Positions 45,313 through 55,791 are shown, numbered from the stretch's first letter. The stretch: 64,000 nt of DNA from Vibrio sp. 14G-20 (GCF_026241515.1 NZ_JAPHPW010000006.1:1-64000); one strand, 5' to 3'. The notes: a model not told the origin generated them from the letters alone. A program made the numbers and translations.

Positions 45313-45636
45313 ATGATCAGCGGCGACACTATTCTATTTGCACTAATGGTTGTGACTTGCGTGAACTGGGCGCGTTATTTTACTGCGCTAAGAACGCTTA
45401 TTTATATTATGCGAGAAGCGCATCCTCTACTTTATCAACAAGTAGACGGAGGCGGTTTTTTCACAACCCATGGCAATATGACCAAACAGGTTCGCCTGTT
45501 CAGTTACATCAAAAGCAAAGAGTATCACCACCATCATGACGAAGTTTTTACTTCTAAGTGTGATCGCGTAAGACAGTTATTCATCCTCTCTTCCGCTCTG
45601 CTAGGTGTAACCTTGCTGTCTTCTTTCATCGTCTAA
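45313..45636 (+). CDS. uspB: Universal stress protein UspB
   Basis: A 107-residue inner-membrane protein with two helices, one at each end (residues about 4-20 and 90-106). The middle is cytoplasmic and His-rich (EYHHHHDE). In E. coli uspB is RpoS-dependent and needed for ethanol resistance in stationary phase. It starts 69 bp after ftnA with GGGAGGAAAGG upstream, and may share its transcript. Confidence 0.93.
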   Translation: MISGDTILFALMVVTCVNWARYFTALRTLIYIMREAHPLLYQQVDGGGFFTTHGNMTKQVRLFSYIKSKEYHHHHDEVFTSKCDRVRQLFILSSALLGVTLLSSFIV

Positions 45637-45793
45637 GTGTTTTAGTACGTGTGAAGTCTAGCTTAGGTTTTGGTGTGAAGCTTCGGTTGTTGGTTCGCTA
45701 AGCCAAGTAGTGGTTTTGCTGCTGTCTGCAAATTGTACAATTGAACATCAATTGCAAAGTTTAAAATTGCCGCTAAAATAGCGAGCAATTAGT

Positions 45794-45824
45794 AAGGATG
45801 TGCTGTTTATGCACATCCTTTTTT
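45794..45824 (+). terminator. Terminator of uspB
   Basis: AAGGATGTGC / GCACATCCTT stem with a 7-nt loop and T6. Confidence 0.88.
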
Positions 45825-45886
45825 ATTGATGGCATTTCGAGAACAGGGCGTACTCGGGCTGCAAAAGTGAAGAAAAGCAGAACCAC

Positions 45887-47080
45887 ATGAGTGAAAAATT
45901 TGATGTAATCGTAATTGGTGCGGGCGCCGCGGGCTTAATGTGTGCTGCGGAAGCTGGTAAACGCGGCCGACGAGTGCTGGTGGTTGATCATGCAAAGAAA
46001 CCAGGCAGAAAAATTTTAATCTCAGGTGGCGGTCGTTGTAACTTCACCAACTATGATGTTTCAGCCAACAACTTCCTGTGTAATAACCCTCACTTCGTGA
46101 AGTCAGCTTTATCTCAATACACCAACTGGGATTTTATCTCGATGGTGAGCAAGTACGGCATTGAGTTCGAAGAGCGTGATCACGGCCAGTTGTTCTGTGT
46201 GAATGACCACACAGCAAAAGACATCGTGAGCATGCTGCTTGACGAGTGTAAGCTGGCGAAAGTTGAACAACGCTACCGTGGTGATGTTCACTCTATCGAA
46301 AAGACTGATTCTGGTTTCAAGATGCACCTTAACACCGACGAAGTTGAGTGTGACTCGCTAGTTGTCGCGACAGGCGGTTTATCGATGCCTAAGCTCGGCG
46401 CAACCCCATTTGGCTACAAGATTGCAGAGCAGTTTGGCTTATCAGTCATGCCAACTACCGCAGGCTTAGTGCCATTCACTCTGCATAAAGAAGATAAAGA
46501 AGCTTTCGCAGAGCTTTCTGGTATCGCAATTCCTGCCGAGATCACCGCGCAAGACGGGACCTTATTTAAAGAAGCACTGTTGTTTACGCATCGTGGCCTA
46601 TCGGGCCCTTCAGTTCTGCAAATTTCTTCGTTCTGGAAAGCGGGTCAATCGGTTTCGATTAATCTAGTACCAGAAGTCGATGTAGCTGAGCTGCTGGCTA
46701 ACTCTCGCGAGAAACACCCAAATCAGAGTCTGAAAAACACGCTGGCGAAAGCATTACCAAAGCGTTTCGTTGAGGTGCTGATTGATCGTAAAGAGCTGGA
46801 AGACAAGCCGCTCAAGCAGTTCAATGAAAAACAGCTGAACGACATCGTAGAGCACCTAGAAAATTGGAAAATCGCGCCAAACGGCACCGAAGGCTACCGA
46901 ACGGCTGAAGTGACTCTAGGCGGCGTCGATACCAATCACCTATCTTCAAAAACCATGGAATGTAAGAGCGTGTCTGGCCTCTACTTCATCGGTGAAGTGA
47001 TGGACGTAACAGGCTGGTTAGGTGGCTATAACTTCCAATGGTGTTGGAGTTCTGGGTTTGCAGCAGGTCAGTGGGTGTAA
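45887..47080 (+). CDS. yhiN: HI0933/YhiN-family flavoprotein
   Basis: 397-residue FAD-dependent oxidoreductase of the HI0933 family. The dinucleotide-binding GAGAAGLMCAAEAGKRG lies near residue 11, and the family signature GRKILISGGGRCNFTN near residue 42. The C-terminal GEVMDVTGWLGGYNFQWCWSSG closes the FAD site. The reaction is unknown. The order uspA, uspB, yhiN nearby is also seen in E. coli. Confidence 0.9.
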   Translation: MSEKFDVIVIGAGAAGLMCAAEAGKRGRRVLVVDHAKKPGRKILISGGGRCNFTNYDVSANNFLCNNPHFVKSALSQYTNWDFISMVSKYGIEFEERDHGQLFCVNDHTAKDIVSMLLDECKLAKVEQRYRGDVHSIEKTDSGFKMHLNTDEVECDSLVVATGGLSMPKLGATPFGYKIAEQFGLSVMPTTAGLVPFTLHKEDKEAFAELSGIAIPAEITAQDGTLFKEALLFTHRGLSGPSVLQISSFWKAGQSVSINLVPEVDVAELLANSREKHPNQSLKNTLAKALPKRFVEVLIDRKELEDKPLKQFNEKQLNDIVEHLENWKIAPNGTEGYRTAEVTLGGVDTNHLSSKTMECKSVSGLYFIGEVMDVTGWLGGYNFQWCWSSGFAAGQWV

Positions 47081-47112
47081 GCACTGCGCTTATCCATTAG
47101 TTCAGGTTACAT

Positions 47113-47144
47113 AAAAATGGCGAGTCATATGACTCGCCATTTTT
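47113..47144. terminator. Bidirectional terminator
   Basis: A perfect 32-bp palindrome: AAAAATGGCGAGTCAT followed directly by its reverse complement. It lies between convergent yhiN and a transporter gene. Confidence 0.9.
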
Positions 47145-47203
47145 GTATCTAGTTCAGAGCTGAAATTAACTAAGTTGATGGTTTTCGCAGTCAATCGGCG
47201 CTT

Positions 47204-48109
47204 TTAGTTCTCATTAGCAACGGTCTTGTTTTTTGAAAACTTGATCTGTTGAATCACCAAACCGGCAATGATCAGCACCAAACCAAACAGTGTTGCAGGG
47301 TGAATTTCTTCGCCAATAATGGTCGAAAGTAGCATCAACGAGATAAACGGTGAGGCGAAAATTAGGTTACTGATACGTGCCGTGTTGTTGGTTAGCTTCA
47401 ATGCCGATAGCCACAGCACAAAGGTAATCCCCATCTCAAATAGGCCAACGTAAGTCACCGCCATCCAACCTTTCGCTGTGATTTGGCTAAAGCTTTCGCC
47501 CTCATAAATAGTTAAACCAATCGCGAATGGCAACGCCACTAAGAATCCAAGCAGTACGCCAACCACAGGGTCAGCCTTGTTTTTGGTGTTGAGAATCCAG
47601 TAGCCTGCCCAAAGTAGGGTTGAAAGCAGCGCCAATGCTACACCAAGTGGGCTATCGAACTGCATGCCTAGCACGTCGCCTTTGGTGGCAATGACCACGA
47701 CACCTGCATAGCTGAAGGTACACGCAATCCAATCTTGCTTACGAATCTTTTGTCCCAGAAAAAGCGCTGCCATTAAAGTTAGGGTGATTGCCCAGCTGTA
47801 GTTAATAGCTTGAGCTTGAGAAGCGGGCAGCAGGTCGTATGCTTTGAAGAGAATCAGGTAGTAAGCTAGTGGGTTAACCAAACCAAGCAGTAGGTAATAC
47901 CAAGGGTTTGAAAGAAACGTAGTACTCAGCTGAGAAAGCTTACCTTGAAAGGCGCAAACGGCGATAAGCGCAATCGACGATACAATGCTAGCAATGGTCA
48001 GCATTTGAATCGGTGAAAACTCAGCAAGGGTCAGCTTAAAAGCAGTAGCGACCGTTGACCACAGTAGCACTGCGGAAAGACCAAAACCCAAGGCACGACG
48101 TTCGTTCAT
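47204..48109 (-). CDS. EamA-type DMT transporter
   Basis: 301 residues with ten predicted helices in two EamA repeats. It belongs to a different subgroup from the one at 43-44 kb: the two share the fold but little sequence. The N-terminus NERRALGFGLSAVLLWSTVAT is characteristic of exporters of amino acids or small metabolites. The substrate is unknown. It is divergent from rmuC with 138 bp between. Confidence 0.85.
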   Translation of the reverse strand: MNERRALGFGLSAVLLWSTVATAFKLTLAEFSPIQMLTIASIVSSIALIAVCAFQGKLSQLSTTFLSNPWYYLLLGLVNPLAYYLILFKAYDLLPASQAQAINYSWAITLTLMAALFLGQKIRKQDWIACTFSYAGVVVIATKGDVLGMQFDSPLGVALALLSTLLWAGYWILNTKNKADPVVGVLLGFLVALPFAIGLTIYEGESFSQITAKGWMAVTYVGLFEMGITFVLWLSALKLTNNTARISNLIFASPFISLMLLSTIIGEEIHPATLFGLVLIIAGLVIQQIKFSKNKTVANEN

Positions 48110-48247
48110 AGCAACTCATTCTAATTTGATGGGACAGAATACGGAGCGCTTAGTCTATCTGTCGAATTTTAATACGGCAAACTGGACATTTATCCAGTAT
48201 CAAAATACCATTTAATGAGTTATTTCCAATTAGGCTAAATCATTATC

Positions 48248-49780
48248 ATGCAATGGATTATCGAACATCAGGCAACGCTTATTGCTGCAATTTCTGGCGC
48301 GCTCGTCAGCGGCGGTGTCGTGGGTTGGTGGATTAAACAGAAGCTCTCTTTTCAGCAGCGATTGCTCGAGCAGCAGCTAGAGTCTGATCGTTTGTTGCAT
48401 GAGTCTCAACAGGCGCAGCTCAAGTCATCGCTCGCAGAGGCGCAACAAGAACTGGATGAGCTTGACGATGATCGAGATAAAGCAGCATTCGAGCTCAAGC
48501 AAGCGCACGGCAAGGTGATGGCCGCAATGGAAAAGCTGCGCTATTTTGAAGCCGTGAAACAAGAGCGCCAGCAGTACGCCGATGATATCAATGTTCTTAA
48601 GGAGCATAAGTCTGAGTTAGAGGCTGAACTTCGAGAACAAGAAGCAAGACACGATCAAGAAAACCTCGCCAACAATGAAAAGCTGCAATTGTTAGAACAA
48701 GCGGAATTTCGATTGAAGCAACAGTTTGAACTGTTAGCAAATCAACTGTTTGAGAGCAAAACCGCCAAGGTCGATCAGCAGAATAAGCAGAGCTTAGAAG
48801 GTTTATTGTCTCCACTAAGAGAGCAGTTGGAAGGCTTCAAGAAACAAGTGAACGACAGCTTTAGCCAAGAGGCCAAAGAGCGCCATACCTTGGTGCATGA
48901 GCTGAAAAACCTGCAGCGCCTTAATGAGAGCATGACGCGTGAAGCGGTGAACCTGACTCAGGCGTTAAAGGGTGACAACAAACAACAAGGTAACTGGGGC
49001 GAGGTGGTACTGGCTCGCGTGCTGGCTGAATCAGGGCTGCGCGAAGGCCATGAATACCAAACGCAAGTGAACCTGCAAAACGATGCAGGCAAGCGTTACC
49101 AACCGGATGTGATTGTGCATTTGCCACAAGACAAGCAAGTGGTGGTGGATTCAAAAATGGCCTTGGTGGCGTTTGAGCGTTACTTCAATGCTGAAACCGA
49201 TCAGCAGCGTGATGCTGCGCTGCGTGATCACTTGGTGTCACTGCGAGCGCACATAAAAGGGTTAAGCCAGAAAGATTATCATCAGCTTAAAGGCATTCAG
49301 AGCCTTGATTATGTGCTGATGTTTATTCCGGTAGAGCCTGCGTTTCAGGTGGCGATTCAAGCCGATCCTAGCTTAGTCAAAGATGCGATGGAGCAAAACA
49401 TTATCTTGGTCAGCCCAACCACCCTGCTGGTGGCACTGCGTACTATTGATAACTTGTGGCGCAATGAGAGGCAGAACCAAAATGCGCAAGTTATTGCGGA
49501 GCGAGCGAGCAAACTTTACGACAAACTACGCTTATTCGTTGATGATATGGAAGGCCTTGGCAGCTCACTTGATAGAGCCAACCAAAGCTACCAAGGGGCA
49601 ATGAATAAGCTGGTGACTGGACGTGGCAATGTGATTCGTCAGGCTGAAAGCTTCAAACAACTTGGTGTTGAAGTGAAGAAACCGATCTCGATTGGTTTGG
49701 CTGAAATGGCGCAAAATGAGGCTTTTTCAGAAAATGCCTCCTTAGTAGAAAGACAACCTGCTGAGGATAAAGTAAACTAA
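48248..49780 (+). CDS. rmuC: DNA recombination protein RmuC
   Basis: 510 residues. An N-terminal membrane helix (LIAAISGALVSGGVVGWWI) is followed by a long coiled coil (about residues 35-215). The RmuC nuclease-like domain is about 230-430, with a PD-(D/E)xK pattern around YQPDVIVHLP and VVVDSKMALVAFERY. RmuC limits recombination at inverted repeats and has been linked to phage defence in other bacteria. It is followed by ubiE at 50 bp, as in E. coli. Confidence 0.93.
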   Translation: MQWIIEHQATLIAAISGALVSGGVVGWWIKQKLSFQQRLLEQQLESDRLLHESQQAQLKSSLAEAQQELDELDDDRDKAAFELKQAHGKVMAAMEKLRYFEAVKQERQQYADDINVLKEHKSELEAELREQEARHDQENLANNEKLQLLEQAEFRLKQQFELLANQLFESKTAKVDQQNKQSLEGLLSPLREQLEGFKKQVNDSFSQEAKERHTLVHELKNLQRLNESMTREAVNLTQALKGDNKQQGNWGEVVLARVLAESGLREGHEYQTQVNLQNDAGKRYQPDVIVHLPQDKQVVVDSKMALVAFERYFNAETDQQRDAALRDHLVSLRAHIKGLSQKDYHQLKGIQSLDYVLMFIPVEPAFQVAIQADPSLVKDAMEQNIILVSPTTLLVALRTIDNLWRNERQNQNAQVIAERASKLYDKLRLFVDDMEGLGSSLDRANQSYQGAMNKLVTGRGNVIRQAESFKQLGVEVKKPISIGLAEMAQNEAFSENASLVERQPAEDKVN

Positions 49781-49830
49781 TCGGCCGCAGCGCCTCTAAA
49801 TACAAAGAGCGCTGTCGATGAGAACTTACC

Positions 49831-50625
49831 ATGGTAGATAACAGCATTATGGACACAAGCGTGCAGACAAATTCAGCAGTAGAGTCAGAAACCACACACT
49901 TTGGTTTCGAAACAGTCGCGAAAGACGAAAAAGTCGCGAAAGTAGCAGAGGTATTTCACTCTGTAGCCGCTAAATACGACATCATGAATGACTTAATGTC
50001 GGGTGGTGTTCACCGCTTGTGGAAGCGATTCACGATTGATTGCAGTGGCGTTCGCCCGGGTCAACGTATCCTAGACCTTGGTGGTGGTACTGGCGACCTT
50101 ACTGCGAAATTCTCGCGCATCGTTGGTGAAAAAGGCCACGTGGTTCTTGCTGATATCAACAACTCAATGCTGAATGTTGGCCGCGATAAACTGCGTGATA
50201 GCGGTATTGTTGGCAATGTACATTACGTGCAAGCTAATGCTGAGGAACTACCATTCCCAGACAACTACTTCGATTGCATTACCATCAGCTTCTGTCTGCG
50301 TAACGTAACCGATAAAGACCAAGCGCTGCGTTCAATGTACCGCGTGCTTAAGCCGGGTGGTCGTTTGTTGGTTCTTGAGTTTTCTAAGCCAGTGCTTGAG
50401 CCACTATCAAAGGTTTACGATGCCTACTCTTTCCACCTATTGCCAAAAATGGGTGAGCTGATTGCTAACGATGCAGACAGCTATCGTTACCTTGCAGAAT
50501 CTATCCGCATGCACCCTAACCAAGAAACCTTGGAAGGTATGATGCAAGAAGCGGGTTTTGAAAATACTAAATATTTCAACCTAACGGGCGGCATTGTTGC
50601 GCTGCACCGCGGTTACAAGTTCTAG
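49831..50625 (+). CDS. ubiE: UbiE quinone C-methyltransferase
   Basis: 264 residues. It transfers a methyl group from SAM to carbon 2 of demethylmenaquinone and of the ubiquinone precursor. Conserved segments are [30 protein letters not shown] and the SAM motif [11 protein letters not shown]. The start is uncertain: ATG 49831 has a weak GATGAG site, and ATG 49849 is in frame. First of ubiE-ubiJ-ubiB. Confidence 0.95.
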   Translation: MVDNSIMDTSVQTNSAVESETTHFGFETVAKDEKVAKVAEVFHSVAAKYDIMNDLMSGGVHRLWKRFTIDCSGVRPGQRILDLGGGTGDLTAKFSRIVGEKGHVVLADINNSMLNVGRDKLRDSGIVGNVHYVQANAEELPFPDNYFDCITISFCLRNVTDKDQALRSMYRVLKPGGRLLVLEFSKPVLEPLSKVYDAYSFHLLPKMGELIANDADSYRYLAESIRMHPNQETLEGMMQEAGFENTKYFNLTGGIVALHRGYKF

Positions 50626-50678
50626 TCGAACTTGGTAGCAGGCTCGTTGAGTGTGCAAAAAAATAAGAATAAAGATAG

Positions 50679-50706
50679 AACGGATAGGTTAAGGCTTATC
50701 CGTTTT
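50679..50706 (+). terminator. Weak hairpin between ubiE and ubiJ
   Basis: AACGGATAGG / CTTATCCGTT stem (one G-T pair) with a 6-nt loop and TTTTC. Probably partial termination or a processing site inside the ubi operon. Confidence 0.45.
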
Positions 50707-50723
50707 CAAAGGTAAGGACAGTC

Positions 50724-51329
50724 ATGCCATTTGATCCATTGGTAACCGCGGTTATTGAAACCTCTTTAAATACTTTCGTGAACGATGATCCAGCTTTGGT
50801 TCGTCGTTTGTCTCGTTTAAAGGGGCAGATCATTCAAGTTAATTTGAAAGAGCTGAATAAAACTCTCACTTTCGTTTTTAGCCAGCAAATTGATGTGTTG
50901 TCTGAATACGAAGGACAACCTGATTGCTACCTATCTTTGAATCTGTCGGTACTGCCAGAATTGCGTGAGCAATCGAACATCACCAAACTGATCAAGCAAG
51001 ACAAGCTGATCTTAGAGGGTGATATTCAACTGGCTCAGAAATTTGCTCAGCTAATGACAGACTGCAAGCCAGACTTGGAAGAGTGGCTATCGCGAGTGAC
51101 GGGCGACGTGGTTGCTCATACCTTGGTACAAGGCGTTAAGAATGTCGGCGGCCTTGTGGCTAAGCAAGCGACTAAGCATCAAAACCACCTCGCTCAGGTA
51201 TTAACTGAAGAGTGGAAGATTGCACCAGCGCCCTTAGAAGTGGCACATTTTTGCGATCAGGTTGATGACGTGAAAAGCTCAGTTGCACGCCTTGAAGCTA
51301 AATTGAACACTCTGTTGGAGAAAGCATGA
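50724..51329 (+). CDS. ubiJ: Ubiquinone accessory factor UbiJ
   Basis: 201 residues, the same length as E. coli UbiJ. An SCP2-like lipid-binding domain (about residues 15-115) is followed by a C-terminal coiled coil ([21 protein letters not shown]). It binds ubiquinone intermediates and partners UbiK. AAGGACAG precedes the ATG. The last 4 bp overlap the start of ubiB (ATGA). Confidence 0.93.
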   Translation: MPFDPLVTAVIETSLNTFVNDDPALVRRLSRLKGQIIQVNLKELNKTLTFVFSQQIDVLSEYEGQPDCYLSLNLSVLPELREQSNITKLIKQDKLILEGDIQLAQKFAQLMTDCKPDLEEWLSRVTGDVVAHTLVQGVKNVGGLVAKQATKHQNHLAQVLTEEWKIAPAPLEVAHFCDQVDDVKSSVARLEAKLNTLLEKA

Positions 51330-52960
51330 CCCCAACAGAACTGAAACGTCTTTATCATATTATCAAGGTACAGTTAGAGTACGGCCTTGATGAGTTGATG
51401 CCTGAGCACCAGTTGACTAAAGCCCCTTTGCTGGCGAGAAAGTCACTGTTTTGGCTCAAGAATAATCATCAAGATAAAGAATTAGGCCACCGCTTGCGTT
51501 TAGCGTTGCAAGAGTTAGGGCCTGTTTGGATTAAGTTTGGTCAGATGATGTCAACGCGTCGCGACCTATTTCCTCCTCATATCGCTGATCAGCTGGCGCT
51601 ACTGCAAGACCAAGTGGCGCCGTTTGATGGTCAATTGGCTAAGCGAGATATGGAAAAAGCCCTCGGTGGTAGCCTAGATAACTGGTTTACCGACTTTGAT
51701 ATCGAGCCACTGGCTTCAGCTTCTATCGCTCAGGTGCATACTGCGAAGCTTAAAGAGAGCGGTCGTGAGATTGTTCTGAAGGTAATTCGCCCTGATATTC
51801 GCCCGGTGATTGATGCAGATCTAAAACTGATGCACCGAATGGCGCGTATAGTCGCTAAGTCGCTTCCTGAAGCACGTCGTTTGAAACCTGTTGAGGTGGT
51901 TCACGAGTACGAAAAAACGTTACTTGATGAACTAGACTTGCGCCGCGAGGCAGCGAATGCGATTCAACTGCGACGTAATTTTGAAGGCAGCGAAGAGCTT
52001 TATGTCCCAGAGGTTATCCCTGATTTAAGCAGTGAAACCTTGATGGTGTCAGAGCGAATCTATGGTATTCAAGTTTCAGATATTGAAACGCTGAACGCCA
52101 ATGGCACTAACATGAAATTGCTGGCTGAACGTGGTGTGACGGTATTCTTCACCCAAGTGTTCCGCGACAGCTTTTTCCATGCAGATATGCACCCGGGCAA
52201 CGTATTCGTTAACCCAGAAAATCCAGATAACCCGCAGTGGATTGGTTTGGATTGTGGCATTGTCGGCACGCTCAACAGCGAAGATAAGCGCTATTTAGCC
52301 GAAAACCTGCTGGCTTTCTTTAATCGAGATTACCGAAAAGTTGCCGAGCTTCACGTTGATTCGGGTTGGGTGCCACACGACACCAACGTCAACGATTTCG
52401 AATTCGCGATTCGCATGGTGTGTGAGCCGATTTTTGCAAAACCCCTTGGTGAGATCTCATTTGGCCATGTGTTGCTAAACTTATTTAATACAGCAAGACG
52501 TTTCAACATGGAGGTTCAACCTCAGTTGGTGCTTCTGCAGAAGACCTTGTTGTATGTGGAAGGCCTAGGCCGCCAGCTGTATCCGCAACTTGATTTGTGG
52601 GCAACGGCTAAGCCTTTCCTTGAAACCTGGATGATGAATCAGGTGGGGCCGCAAGCTGTGATTAACGCAGTAAAAGAGCGTGCGCCATTCTGGGCAGAAA
52701 AACTGCCAGAGCTGCCAGAGCTACTTTATGACAGCTTGCGCCAAGGTAAAGCGATGAACCACAGAATGGATCAGCTTTATCAAGGCTATAGAGATAGTAA
52801 GCGTCAGCAAGCAACTGGGAAGTTTTTGTTTGGCGTTGGAGCAACTTTAGTCGTATGCTCCGCAATATTAGTTTCAAGCCCTTATGAGCAGCTATCTATG
52901 GGCTGTGGCATCGCAGGTGTCACATTTTGGCTGCTAAGTTGGCGAGCTTACCGTCGTTAG
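51326..52960 (+). CDS. ubiB: UbiB atypical kinase-like protein
   Basis: 544 residues of the ADCK/UbiB family, needed for ubiquinone synthesis and possibly for extracting lipid intermediates from the membrane. The KxGQ motif ([15 protein letters not shown]) lies near residue 73, with the Ala-rich loop ASASIAQVH and kinase-like [11 protein letters not shown] and DCGIVG downstream. Two membrane helices at the C-terminus (about 497-540) anchor it. It is translationally coupled to ubiJ. Confidence 0.96.
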   Translation: MTPTELKRLYHIIKVQLEYGLDELMPEHQLTKAPLLARKSLFWLKNNHQDKELGHRLRLALQELGPVWIKFGQMMSTRRDLFPPHIADQLALLQDQVAPFDGQLAKRDMEKALGGSLDNWFTDFDIEPLASASIAQVHTAKLKESGREIVLKVIRPDIRPVIDADLKLMHRMARIVAKSLPEARRLKPVEVVHEYEKTLLDELDLRREAANAIQLRRNFEGSEELYVPEVIPDLSSETLMVSERIYGIQVSDIETLNANGTNMKLLAERGVTVFFTQVFRDSFFHADMHPGNVFVNPENPDNPQWIGLDCGIVGTLNSEDKRYLAENLLAFFNRDYRKVAELHVDSGWVPHDTNVNDFEFAIRMVCEPIFAKPLGEISFGHVLLNLFNTARRFNMEVQPQLVLLQKTLLYVEGLGRQLYPQLDLWATAKPFLETWMMNQVGPQAVINAVKERAPFWAEKLPELPELLYDSLRQGKAMNHRMDQLYQGYRDSKRQQATGKFLFGVGATLVVCSAILVSSPYEQLSMGCGIAGVTFWLLSWRAYRR

Positions 52961-53014
52961 ACAGTAGACTTCCTTAATATTTTTTATGTGTAGACAGACC
53001 CGAGGACAATGACA

Positions 53015-53269
53015 ATGGGTGGTATCAGTATTTGGCAACTTCTAATCATTGCTGTAATTGTAATTTTGCTATTCGGAACGAAGAAGCTGCGCGGCATGGG
53101 TGGTGACTTAGGTTCAGCGGTTAAAGGCTTCAAAAAAGCAATGAGCGATGAAGACAAGCCTGCAGATAAGAAAGATGCAGACTTCGAACCAAAGAATATT
53201 GAACAGCAGAAGACAGAAGCTCACGCTGAAACAACTGCTGAAACAAAGAAAGACAAAGAGCAGGCGTAA
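53015..53269 (+). CDS. tatA: Twin-arginine translocase subunit TatA
   Basis: 84 residues. One membrane helix ([17 protein letters not shown]) is followed by an amphipathic helix ([19 protein letters not shown]) and a charged tail. It forms the variable-size pore of the Tat system, which exports folded proteins. MGGISIWQ matches the E. coli start; the ATG six bases earlier is too close to GAGG. First gene of tatABC. Confidence 0.96.
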   Translation: MGGISIWQLLIIAVIVILLFGTKKLRGMGGDLGSAVKGFKKAMSDEDKPADKKDADFEPKNIEQQKTEAHAETTAETKKDKEQA

Positions 53270-53272
53270 ATC

Positions 53273-53680
53273 GTGTTTGATATCGGTTTTTGGGAACTGG
53301 TATTAATATCTGTCGTTGGGTTAGTGGTTTTAGGGCCTGAGCGTTTGCCCGTGGCGATTCGCAGTATTTCCAAGTTTGTTGGACAAGCGAAAAGCATGGC
53401 AAATAGTGTGAAAGATGAACTTTCTCATGAGCTTAAGGTGCAAGAGCTGCAAGAAAACCTACGCAAGGCGGAAAAAATGGGTATGGAAGATTTATCTCCA
53501 GACCTTAAAGCGTCAGTCGATGAACTCAAGCAGGCCGCTGCTGAGGTTCAACGTCCGTATGCTAAGCCTGAGTCTGATAAGCCGAGTGAGACTAAACCTA
53601 GTGTCACGGAAACTGTGGAATCTGAAACCATTCAGGTCAACAGTGAAGCTTCAGCACCGTCAGATAAGAAAGCCGAATAG
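53273..53680 (+). CDS. tatB: Twin-arginine translocase subunit TatB
   Basis: 135 residues. The N-terminal membrane helix ([21 protein letters not shown] with the conserved Glu-8 and PERLP hinge) is followed by an amphipathic helix and an acidic tail. With TatC it forms the signal-peptide receptor. It starts with GTG three bases after the tatA stop, implying coupling. Confidence 0.95.
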   Translation: MFDIGFWELVLISVVGLVVLGPERLPVAIRSISKFVGQAKSMANSVKDELSHELKVQELQENLRKAEKMGMEDLSPDLKASVDELKQAAAEVQRPYAKPESDKPSETKPSVTETVESETIQVNSEASAPSDKKAE

Positions 53681-53692
53681 TCTCGCAAGGAG

Positions 53693-53788
53693 GAGTCGCC
53701 AGATACTTGAGTCGCTAGATGTTTAAGTCGATAGCTATTTAAGTAGATATCTATTCAAGTGGATACCAATTCAACTGGATAGATAGGT
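53693..53788 (+). repeat. 16-bp imperfect tandem repeat between tatB and tatC
   Basis: Six consecutive 16-bp units start at 53693, 53709, 53725, 53741, 53757 and 53773. Examples are GAGTCGCCAGATACTT, AAGTCGATAGCTATTT and AAGTAGATATCTATTC. Neighbouring units are most alike, as in stepwise slippage and drift. The array fills the space between the tatB stop and the tatC leader. Confidence 0.85.
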
Positions 53789-53828
53789 GCGCGGCTCCTT
53801 TTCGATCTTCCTGTTTAAGAGGTTTGAC

Positions 53829-54584
53829 ATGTCTTCGACTGAGCAGACACAGCCTTTAATTAGCCATCTTCTAGAACTACGTAATCGCCTACTACGTGCG
53901 ATTGTCGCGGTTCTGGTGGTATTTGTTGGGCTAATTTATTTTGCTAATGATATTTATGAATTCGTATCAGCACCTTTGGTAGATCGCTTACCTGAAGGCG
54001 CGACGATGATCGCAACTGATGTAGCGTCACCATTTTTCACACCCTTAAAACTGACCTTGATCGCGTCTATATTCCTCGCGGTTCCGTTTATTTTGTATCA
54101 GGTGTGGGCTTTTGTTGCTCCGGGTTTATACAAGCATGAAAAACGCTTGATCATGCCGCTATTGGCTTCAAGTTCATTGCTGTTTTACTGTGGTGTGGCG
54201 TTCGCTTACTTTATTGTATTCCCATTGGTATTTGGCTTTTTTACGGCCATATCATTAGGGGGAGTAGAGTTCGCAACCGACATCTCAAGCTATCTTGATT
54301 TTGTACTCGCGTTGTTCTTTGCTTTTGGTATTGCCTTTGAAGTGCCAGTTGCGATTATCTTGCTGTGTTGGACAGGGGCAACAACGCCTCAATCTCTATC
54401 TGAAAAGCGTCCTTACATTGTTGTGGGTGCTTTCATCATCGGTATGATGCTGACACCACCAGATATGATCTCGCAAACACTGTTGGCGATTCCAATGTGT
54501 ATTTTGTTTGAGATTGGTCTGTTCTTCGCTCGTTTTTATACGCGTAAGCCAGATGCGGATGAAGAGGAAGAAGCTGAATCTTGA
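53829..54584 (+). CDS. tatC: Twin-arginine translocase subunit TatC
   Basis: About 251 residues with six membrane helices. It recognises the twin-arginine signal. Conserved N-terminal [15 protein letters not shown] and a conserved Glu in the second periplasmic-side region ([10 protein letters not shown]) are present. ATG 53829 has AAGAGG upstream; the 14-codon extension is discarded. The 148-bp gap from tatB is unusual for this operon and is filled by the tandem repeat. Confidence 0.95.
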   Translation: MSSTEQTQPLISHLLELRNRLLRAIVAVLVVFVGLIYFANDIYEFVSAPLVDRLPEGATMIATDVASPFFTPLKLTLIASIFLAVPFILYQVWAFVAPGLYKHEKRLIMPLLASSSLLFYCGVAFAYFIVFPLVFGFFTAISLGGVEFATDISSYLDFVLALFFAFGIAFEVPVAIILLCWTGATTPQSLSEKRPYIVVGAFIIGMMLTPPDMISQTLLAIPMCILFEIGLFFARFYTRKPDADEEEEAES

Positions 54585-54611
54585 TTCGGAATGCTTCAGT
54601 AAAAATCACAT

Positions 54612-54644
54612 AATAAAAAAGCGGCCTAGGGCCGCTTTTTTATT
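54612..54644. terminator. Terminator of tatABC
   Basis: AATAAAAAAGCGGCC / GGCCGCTTTTTTATT, a 15-bp perfect stem with a TAG loop. It also lies just past the stop of the small minus-strand gene and can serve both. Confidence 0.92.
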
Positions 54645-54652
54645 ATGTCTGT

Positions 54653-54769
54653 TTATCGAATCTTTAACTGATAGCCACAGTTATGACATATATAGAGCTC
54701 TTTAATCCCTAATATTTTATGCCATAGAGTTCGATGTTGACGTTGTAAGTGTTGTGAATGGTCACACAT
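54653..54769 (-). CDS. 38-residue zinc-ribbon-like small protein
   Basis: Found by reading the minus strand. A short frame starts ATG at 54769 with a strong ribosome site (GGAGGT, nine bases before). The product begins MCDHSQHLQRQH and ends ICHNCGYQLKIR. CxxC near the end plus Cys-2, His-4 and further His residues near the start could form one zinc site. It ends 9 bp before the shared terminator, as a real gene would. No family is recognised. It is upstream of nothing on its strand and is probably monocistronic. Confidence 0.6.
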   Translation of the reverse strand: MCDHSQHLQRQHRTLWHKILGIKELYICHNCGYQLKIR

Positions 54770-54872
54770 AATCAACTACCTCCATATGCAGGTGGTTGAT
54801 AGTATACATATCACTTTGTTTTAACAAATAAATAGGCTATAAATTCATAAAATTAAGTTATTAATGGTTTTA

Positions 54873-55634
54873 TCATAAATTAAATAGTGATTTAGCATTT
54901 GTGGTGGTTATGATTTCGACTTCTTCAAGGGTAATTCCGCGCAGTTCAGCGATGCGTTTTGCGACCAATTCTGTGTACGCGGGCTCATTGCGTTTACCTC
55001 GATTTGGCGCTGGCGCTAAATAAGGGCAGTCTGTTTCGAGAATGACGTAATCCATATCAAGATGTGGAATCACCTTATCCATCCCTGAATTCTTAAAGGT
55101 CGACACGCCACCTAAACCTAAGTGAAAGCCGAGTGCGTTGATCGCTTGAGCTTCCTCTAAACTGCTGCCAAAACAGTGGAACACGCCACGTAAGCTGCCA
55201 TCTTGTTCTTTACGAAGTAGGGCAAGTGTCTCTTCAATGGAATCTCGCGTGTGGATCACCACAGGTAGATCAAGCTCTTTTGCCCACTGCAGCTGAGTCA
55301 CAAACGCCATCTCTTGTTCTGCTTTAAAGGTTTTATCCCAGTACAGGTCGATACCTATCTCACCCACGGCGATAAAGTCATGCTTATCGAACCAAGCTCG
55401 AATGGTTTTCAGGGTCTGTTCGATATTTGCATCCACATAACAAGGGTGTAAGCCCATCATTGAACGACATACCTCCGGAAATTGAGCTTCCGTCGCGAGC
55501 ATTGGCTCGATAGATTCTAAATCGATGTTAGGCAGTAGAATGGTATCAATACCTTGAGCAAGCGCGCGTTGCACGACTTGTTCGCGGTCTTCATCGAATT
55601 CGCTCGCGTAAATATGGGCGTGGGTGTCGATCAT
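54873..55634 (-). CDS. TatD-family metal-dependent hydrolase
   Basis: 253 residues of the TatD/YcfH amidohydrolase family, DNA 3'-5' exonucleases involved in DNA repair and degradation. Metal ligands are visible: IDTHAHIY (residues 2-9), GEIGIDLY (Glu-92), VIHTRDS, FHCFG and ETDCPYLAP (Asp). The sequence is of the YcfH/MIDTHAH subgroup rather than classical E. coli TatD, so I leave the symbol blank despite its place next to tatABC. CAGGAC precedes the ATG. Confidence 0.9.
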   Translation of the reverse strand: MIDTHAHIYASEFDEDREQVVQRALAQGIDTILLPNIDLESIEPMLATEAQFPEVCRSMMGLHPCYVDANIEQTLKTIRAWFDKHDFIAVGEIGIDLYWDKTFKAEQEMAFVTQLQWAKELDLPVVIHTRDSIEETLALLRKEQDGSLRGVFHCFGSSLEEAQAINALGFHLGLGGVSTFKNSGMDKVIPHLDMDYVILETDCPYLAPAPNRGKRNEPAYTELVAKRIAELRGITLEEVEIITTTNAKSLFNL

Positions 55635-55791
55635 TGTTGTGTCCTGAAAGCAGTCTTTTCTGAGTTGTCATGAGTATACGGCAGTGTGAGGAGAAGGTCA
55701 TTTTTTGCCATTTCTCCCTGTTTTTGAGTGGGTTTTTCGCTTTACTGCTAGCGTCCTGAGCCATCAGTGATATGCTTTTGCCAGTATTTAG

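Noticed and set aside
53693..53788. CRISPR-like array
   Set aside because: Units are directly adjacent without spacers, are imperfect, and no cas genes are in the window.
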